Shown here one piece after another: positions 58,661-64,000 of a stretch of DNA of 64,000 bases (within the stretch, counting starts at the first letter, position 1; each line of letters begins with the position of its first letter). Source of the DNA: Nematostella vectensis (taxonomy: Eukaryota; Cnidaria; Anthozoa; Actiniaria; Edwardsiidae); contig NC_064045.1 in NCBI RefSeq assembly GCF_932526225.1, positions 12,890,442 to 12,954,441 of the forward strand, in the 5' to 3' direction. The position numbers and the translations under genes were made by a program. The notes under the pieces were generated by a model that ran no database searches, was not told the origin of the DNA, and saw nothing but the letters and a program-made list of their open reading frames with translations.

Positions 58661-59508
58661 CTTGTTGCGTACTACAACTAGTAGCGTTAGCCACAGCTCC
58701 GAATAACAAGAGTTGCAATACTTTGTTTTTTTGTCTCTCACTTTGTTTCCGCCATTTTGAGATTGTTCTTTCAGTATGGCGTCTGCAATAAGCGTCAGCG
58801 GTGTTACTCAAATGGTACCACCCCTCTTGTACCTCGACCGCTCCTTAGCAAAAAATCTTTATACCGAGTAACTTTTACAAAATGTAAACTTTTATTATAG
58901 AAAAGGTGGATTATTAAACAATTAACAAGTCAAACTATCTTAATGTGGCACAAATATGAGTGCGCATTGTCTTTACCGGAAACACGTCTGATTTGAATCT
59001 TTGACATTTCACTTCCGGTTTGCGTACGGTATAAACTTTGTTGATCTTTAGAGTTCTGCCCACATTTTTGTCATTATAAAGGTCCCGACTGTCTGGGTCT
59101 TCACTATCAGGATGAGAAATTCACGTTTGTGGTTTTTGGTTGACGGAAAAGCAGTAAAGTTTCACGTTTAGATTCCCTATCACCTGACCCAAGGGGAGCC
59201 TGGACAGTGTGATTTTGTCATAGCACCGAAGGTTGTTAGCAACTTACGTCACATAAAATTCGAGCGAAGTTCGAAAAGGAGTAAATTGCAGCAGCTCTCT
59301 GCAGCTGATCGGATTAAATCACCGAGGAACATCCTGAAGACATTCGACAAGGATTAAACTCTGAAATGTGCGAATATGGGTAGAAGAATCACCGTAAATA
59401 ACAAGTTTTAGCTGCAAATACAAACGCAATGGCGGTCCAAGATGTGTTGCTTCGCGTCCAGGTTCTCCTGTGAATCATTCAACCAGTCATTCAATTTATT
59501 GCTTTATT
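58661..59508. promoter_or_regulatory. Intergenic promoter region, RhoGAP gene / membrane protein gene
   Basis: The divergent start codons are 848 bp apart. CCGCCATTTTG at 58749-58759 reads CAAAATGGCGG on the RhoGAP strand, a YY1-like motif often seen near start sites. No TATA box is obvious. The right half may contain 5' UTR of the membrane protein. Confidence 0.5.
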
Positions 59509-62500
59509 ATGGAAAAACAAAGTAGAATTTGCGTTTGGATGTTTCTTCTAGTGGCCATTTTGGTATTTCCTTCGTCAGGTAGGGTTTTTTTAGAGTTTAA
59601 AAATCTTATTGGTTTTTTGGTCGAGTTACTCTCGTTCCCTTCCAAAGTCGAGTTGTTTATCTATGGGGGCTGCACGTTTCGCACCAAATAACAAAATATT
59701 AATGTTATTTGACTGTATGCACCCTCTATTCGAACAACAACGAAACTGCAAATAATTTCCTATCTTTCGGGATTTTTTTAGCAATTACAAGGGCATAATT
59801 TCGCCTCACTTTTTCGGAAATCTCACGCAACGGAAATAAGTATCATCATTTTCTCTTCAGAACTTCGTATGCTAGACCAACAGAACTGTAATGTTTACCA
59901 TTATATCACGTATGAAAGCATAAACGTAATGGTTTATATTATAACTCACATGTGATAAACCTAGTTAATCCACTAAATCGTACATGTTGTTCGCGTTGTT
60001 CATTATTTTGACGAGGCAGTTGTGTTCAAAACAAATGGATTTTCGTCAAATATCTCAAAGTAGGTTTGTAAAAACATTCTTTAAATCTAACCGAGTTCGC
60101 GACCTCGGTATTATTGAACTGTATTATTTTACTAATTGGACTCCCCTTAGCTCCTTTTGGCCGGAAAAGATAACAAGAATGAATTTTTCTATTTCCAGAT
60201 TAATTTATCAGAGGCCTCTCCAGGAAATAAAAGAAATGGGGATTAAATTTGTCTGTCTGGAGCGAGAGACAGATTTAAAGATTAAAATATTCTAAGCGAG
60301 ATTTAGCGATGACATATGTCCTTTTTCAATTCTGGACCACGTATTGTGAAATTTAAATGCTTGTTTTTCTTTACAAGATGTATAACTGTGAAGTATTATC
60401 ATAAGGACTAGTGTAGTATTTTATTTAGTATTTTCAATTAGTAAGTTGATGAAAAAAGTATAAATCTCTTTATGTGTATTAGTTAAAAGGCTCATGATGC
60501 CATAAACACCCTGAATTGCACAGCTTTTAGGGCTTTCACACATTTATCTGTCTTTTTGTTTAACAATGTAAACCTAGAGATATTACATTCAAAAGATTTA
60601 TTCAGTCAACCTGGTTGAAATGACAACTAGCATGATTTCTAACCCATTTTGATAGTTTTACAACATTTGTGATAGCAGGAAAAAAGTGCTTAATCCCAAT
60701 ATAGGGTCAGATTTGTGATGATGATATACAATATTCTGCTCAAGCACCCAATATCCTTGACTCTCAACTTTTGCTATATTGATTATGTAAATCCTGGTCA
60801 TTATATACATTTCACATCCTACAAGTGTGTCATCAATTTTAGAATGCCACGTAGAGATCAGACATAAGAAGATTCTTTTTATCCAAAATATAGACTGCTT
60901 GCTTTACAGACTGTATTGCACAGCACAGATTTTATTTTAATATTTTTGGCTGATTTCATTTGAATGTATAGTCATGATTAATTTGTGGTCAATAATTCGA
61001 ATATTGTTTTATTTATATCATTATTTGTATAGTATTGTGTGCCTTGCTCAGTGTGACAGGGTTAATACTAAACATGATGAGCTGTGCTTTAAATCTATTG
61101 CATTAGTAGTCATTAGAAAAAGTTTTTTTTTTTGTGTGTGTGTATGTATAAAGATCTTCAAACTCTTGGGAAAAGAATACAGAGCTTTCTATGCTGTCAA
61201 TTATCAAACTGTATGCTAATGATTCCACACAATGCTATTATAAATTTCTTTAAATGCCTTGGTTTGAAGCATGTCCAGTTTACTTAACCTGTTTGAAAAT
61301 GTAAGTGGATAAATATAGTCTGTGACTGTCAATACTGCAGTTAGAATTGTTATGATCCATTACTACATAAAAACAGTTCAGATTTTATTCCTAAGCAGTT
61401 AGAATTAATAACAATATTGCATGACTGATTTCAAACAATGACAATTTTTAATTAAAATTTCCTTATTTTTTTAATTACCCTGTAATGCAAGCAATGCTTT
61501 CTGCTCAGAGGATAGAGCCTTTTGAGTATAAGCTTTCAGGAATACATACTTTAAAATATAAATAAATACTATGTTCAGAATAATTTAAAAAAAAGTATAG
61601 CTGGCACATATATTACTTGAAAGAAAAATGTCATCAATCATAATTTGTGCAAAAAGCTAAAGCATAAAATACCTATCTTTTAATATTTACCTTTAAATAG
61701 TTCTTTAAAAACAATGTAGAAAGAAGTGAAGGAAAGAAGATATGTTTTTTTTAAGTTTTTTCTTAATTTTGTTGTGCAAAATTTAAATTTTGTTTTGTTG
61801 TGTTATTTATTCCAGGCAAGCAGCTTCTTAGAGAACCTGATACCCCACCAAGCAATGCACTAGATAATGCTGTCCCTACCGCACCCTCTACCCTCTCTGT
61901 CAAGATACAGAGCACCCCCCTGGAAACCACACCTGCCCCTGCAGCCCAGGGGGGGCACACAGCAACATACACCCCACCCCCCTTGCATGTTACTGCTGGG
62001 AGCAGGACAACTGCTAATATTACAGTGCTAAAGGGTCAAAAGCCAGAGCAGAAAAGTGGTAAGAGATTGTCCTGATGTGGATACAGTGGAACTTCCATGT
62101 AATTATATTTATTGTAGGGATGCAAGTTATATCATCATTATACCAAGAAAAATGTTAAACCAAGATTTTTGCCATATACTGTACTGTATTTACTCGAATA
62201 GGCACCCTGGCACTTATTAAATTATTTGGCTCTCAGGCCGAGGGAGGAGCTTATTTAAAAAGGTCAAATTTCCCACCAAAGGCAAAATAATGTTTTTTAT
62301 TAATTCAATATCAATTTAATATTACTACATCAGTTTCTTTTCTCTATATCATTATTACAACTTGAAGCAGCTTTCTTCAATGAAATTTCTTCCATTAAAT
62401 ATTCATCTCTTTCTTGTCCAGAGTCTATGAGCTCCAGTGCTTTATTAGAACTACATGTGTGATAGTCATTTTACTCAGTTACTTAAAACCTGGGGAGGGG

Positions 62501-64000
62501 GTGCGCTTATTCAGGGGAGGCACTTATTCTTGGAAGGTGCTTATTCGACTAAATACAGTATTTTACTTCTTGAAGAACTTAAAGTTGAGATATTTTGTTG
62601 AGATATTTTTAGGTGTATTCTCCTGTTTTGTACATTTGAACCTCTACTAAGCAGCAATGTCTCTAACAGAGTTAGACTCTTTCTATTGACAATAACCACC
62701 CTGTCTAGGTAAAGAGAAGGTAAAAATACATATCCTATCAGGCCGTATATGGGGAACCCCCCCATGAGTGCTGATGACTTATGTATTACTTTCAGATGGT
62801 CTCCCATATTGGATCTACATTGTGATTGGAATAGCTGTTGTAGTGATCATATCTGTACTTGTTGGTATCCTCTACTCAAGGTTTCTAAAATGGTATGGTT
62901 CTTCAGAGCTTCTTTTTGTTTCTTTTGATAAGCAAAAACACTGCAAAAATGCACTAACACGGCAGAACCCATAATACAGTAGGTGTAGGGGTCTGAATTT
63001 TGCTGGCCAACAAAAGAAAGCAGATATCTTTAACCCATTGCCTAGTTTATAGAGGATAAGGGCCCCAAGCCCCTCTCCCCTATATTTTTTTGTTCAAACT
63101 ATTCAAACACCTATTGCCATGTATCAAAACAAGACCCTCAAGAAACACTCAAGGCTATGGAACCAGGGAACTCAAGAAAACACTTTCTAACTATGTTTTT
63201 ACAGTATCCATATAAATATTTCTCTGTTAGATGCACCACAAAATATTCAAGAATTCTTTTTTATTTTTTTATTTTCCAGGAAAGACCATGGATCATATAT
63301 GGTTTGGGATGAGACTGACCTTGAGACAAGTCCAGCATTTACCAGGTATTACGATCTATTGCCACACAGACTGTGAGGACGAGAAGAAGAACTGTTTTAA
63401 CACAATCGCACTAATAGGTCAACTTGTATTGCCAAAAACGTTGTCTGATCACTTCATATATTTTACTTTCAAATCCAGCACTTCCGCCTTCCGATAGGCT
63501 ATAACTTATAGCCTACAAGTCGACCAACCAATCAGAATGCAGTATTAATGAGACCATTAGTGTGATGATTTGACTAATGTTCAATCTCCTTGATACATGC
63601 TCACATTAATTAACAAAACCTACTCTATTTTATTAGTGACTCACATATTAATATTTGTCACCAGGGAATCAGAGTTTCTTCTGGATAACCTGACAGGTGA
63701 GCTTTACCAATGTGTGAAGGCATAAGCACTATAATTCTTTGTCTTGTGTCTTTCTGTTTTTAGTCACTGTGATGATTGAGTGTAAGACCAATTCTACTTG
63801 TTTTTCAGCCGAACAAGAGCTGGCCAACTCTGAACTCCAACAGTATGAGATCCCGCTGGACTCGATCAGCCATACCCAAGTTTATGTTAGCAGTACCAAG
63901 AAGGTTGCACCCAAGAGACCAAGCCGGGATGAGAAAGGGACTCCAAAGACGACGAAGGAGCAAAAGAAGAAAGAGGGGCAATACAATTGCCCTTCACTGA
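59509..64000 (+). CDS. Single-pass type I membrane protein, 5' part, at least 6 exons
   Basis: Exons are 59509-59578, 61816-62058, 62796-62892, 63280-63345, 63665-63696 and 63809 to beyond 64000, all GT-AG and phase-consistent, giving 233 residues so far. Residues 1-24 are a signal peptide (SRICVWMFLLVAILVFPSSG). The ectodomain (25-110) is short, Thr/Pro-rich and without cysteine, with one NIT glycosylation sequon near its end. The membrane segment is about 111-131 (IYIVIGIAVVVIISVLVGILY), followed by RFLKW. The cytoplasmic part has an acidic stretch (VWDETDLE) and tyrosines in SYMVW, QQYEIPL, TQVYVSS and GQYNCP, then a Lys-rich tail. The Tyr sites could bind SH2 or endocytic adaptors; this is inference. 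I do not recognise the family. It could be a mucin-like receptor or an adaptor. Confidence 0.72.
62182..62560. mobile_element. MITE with TACTGTATTTACTCGAATA termini
   Basis: Left TACTGTATTTACTCGAATAG and right, reversed, TACTGTATTTAGTCGAATAA form terminal inverted repeats continued by GCACC. About 379 bp, non-coding, in intron 2 of the membrane protein gene. The ends resemble those at 41448-41970. Confidence 0.82.

Noticed and set aside
1-64000. Bacterial-type operons, phage, tRNA or rRNA genes
   Set aside because: No rRNA-like sequence, no convincing tRNA cloverleaf and no polycistronic gene layout was seen; the B-box-like motif at 5445-5590 is only part of a SINE-like repeat.

Overview
The window is animal nuclear DNA. 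It holds multi-exon genes with GT-AG introns, abundant short inverted-repeat transposons (MITEs), one LINE and many tandem repeats. The protein set (RRN3, HAGH, G-alpha-12/13, LDAF1/promethin and a RICH-type N-BAR/RhoGAP) is metazoan and lies close to the vertebrate proteins. Intron density, the MITE families and the LINE type suggest a cnidarian, probably an anthozoan. That placement is inference, since no taxon-specific marker was seen.

Layout from left to right. (1) 1-6805, minus: the 5' two-thirds of RRN3 (TIF-IA), running off the left edge. (2) 7038-18446, plus: complete HAGH (glyoxalase II), 8 exons, with a minus-strand LINE in intron 5. (3) 22936-27795, minus: complete G-alpha-12/13 gene, 3 exons. 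(4) 27796-33603: gene-poor and repeat-rich. (5) 33604-35725, plus: LDAF1/promethin-like gene. (6) 37941-38348, plus: a 135-residue single-exon ORF of unknown function. (7) 40535-44738, minus: small protein with a C-terminal RRM. (8) 45097-45927, plus: unrecognised 251-residue protein with repeated IPPI motifs. (9) 46978-58660, minus: complete ARHGAP17/44-like gene, 18 exons. (10) 59509-64000, plus: 5' part of a single-pass membrane protein, running off the right edge.

The genes do not form one pathway. The notable architecture is alternation of strands with three head-to-head pairs whose start codons are about 0.23, 0.36 and 0.85 kb apart (RRN3/HAGH, RRM/IPPI protein, RhoGAP/membrane protein), so shared promoters are likely. 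Two genes, G-alpha-12/13 and the N-BAR RhoGAP, belong to Rho signalling but are not adjacent.

The most unusual pattern is that several local duplications are centred on exon edges rather than introns: RRN3 exon 8, RRN3 exon 12, the HAGH exon 3 acceptor, the HAGH exon 5 donor and the stop codon of the IPPI protein. Exon coordinates were assigned by hand from splice signals, codon phase and resemblance to remembered family members; no alignment or transcript data were available.
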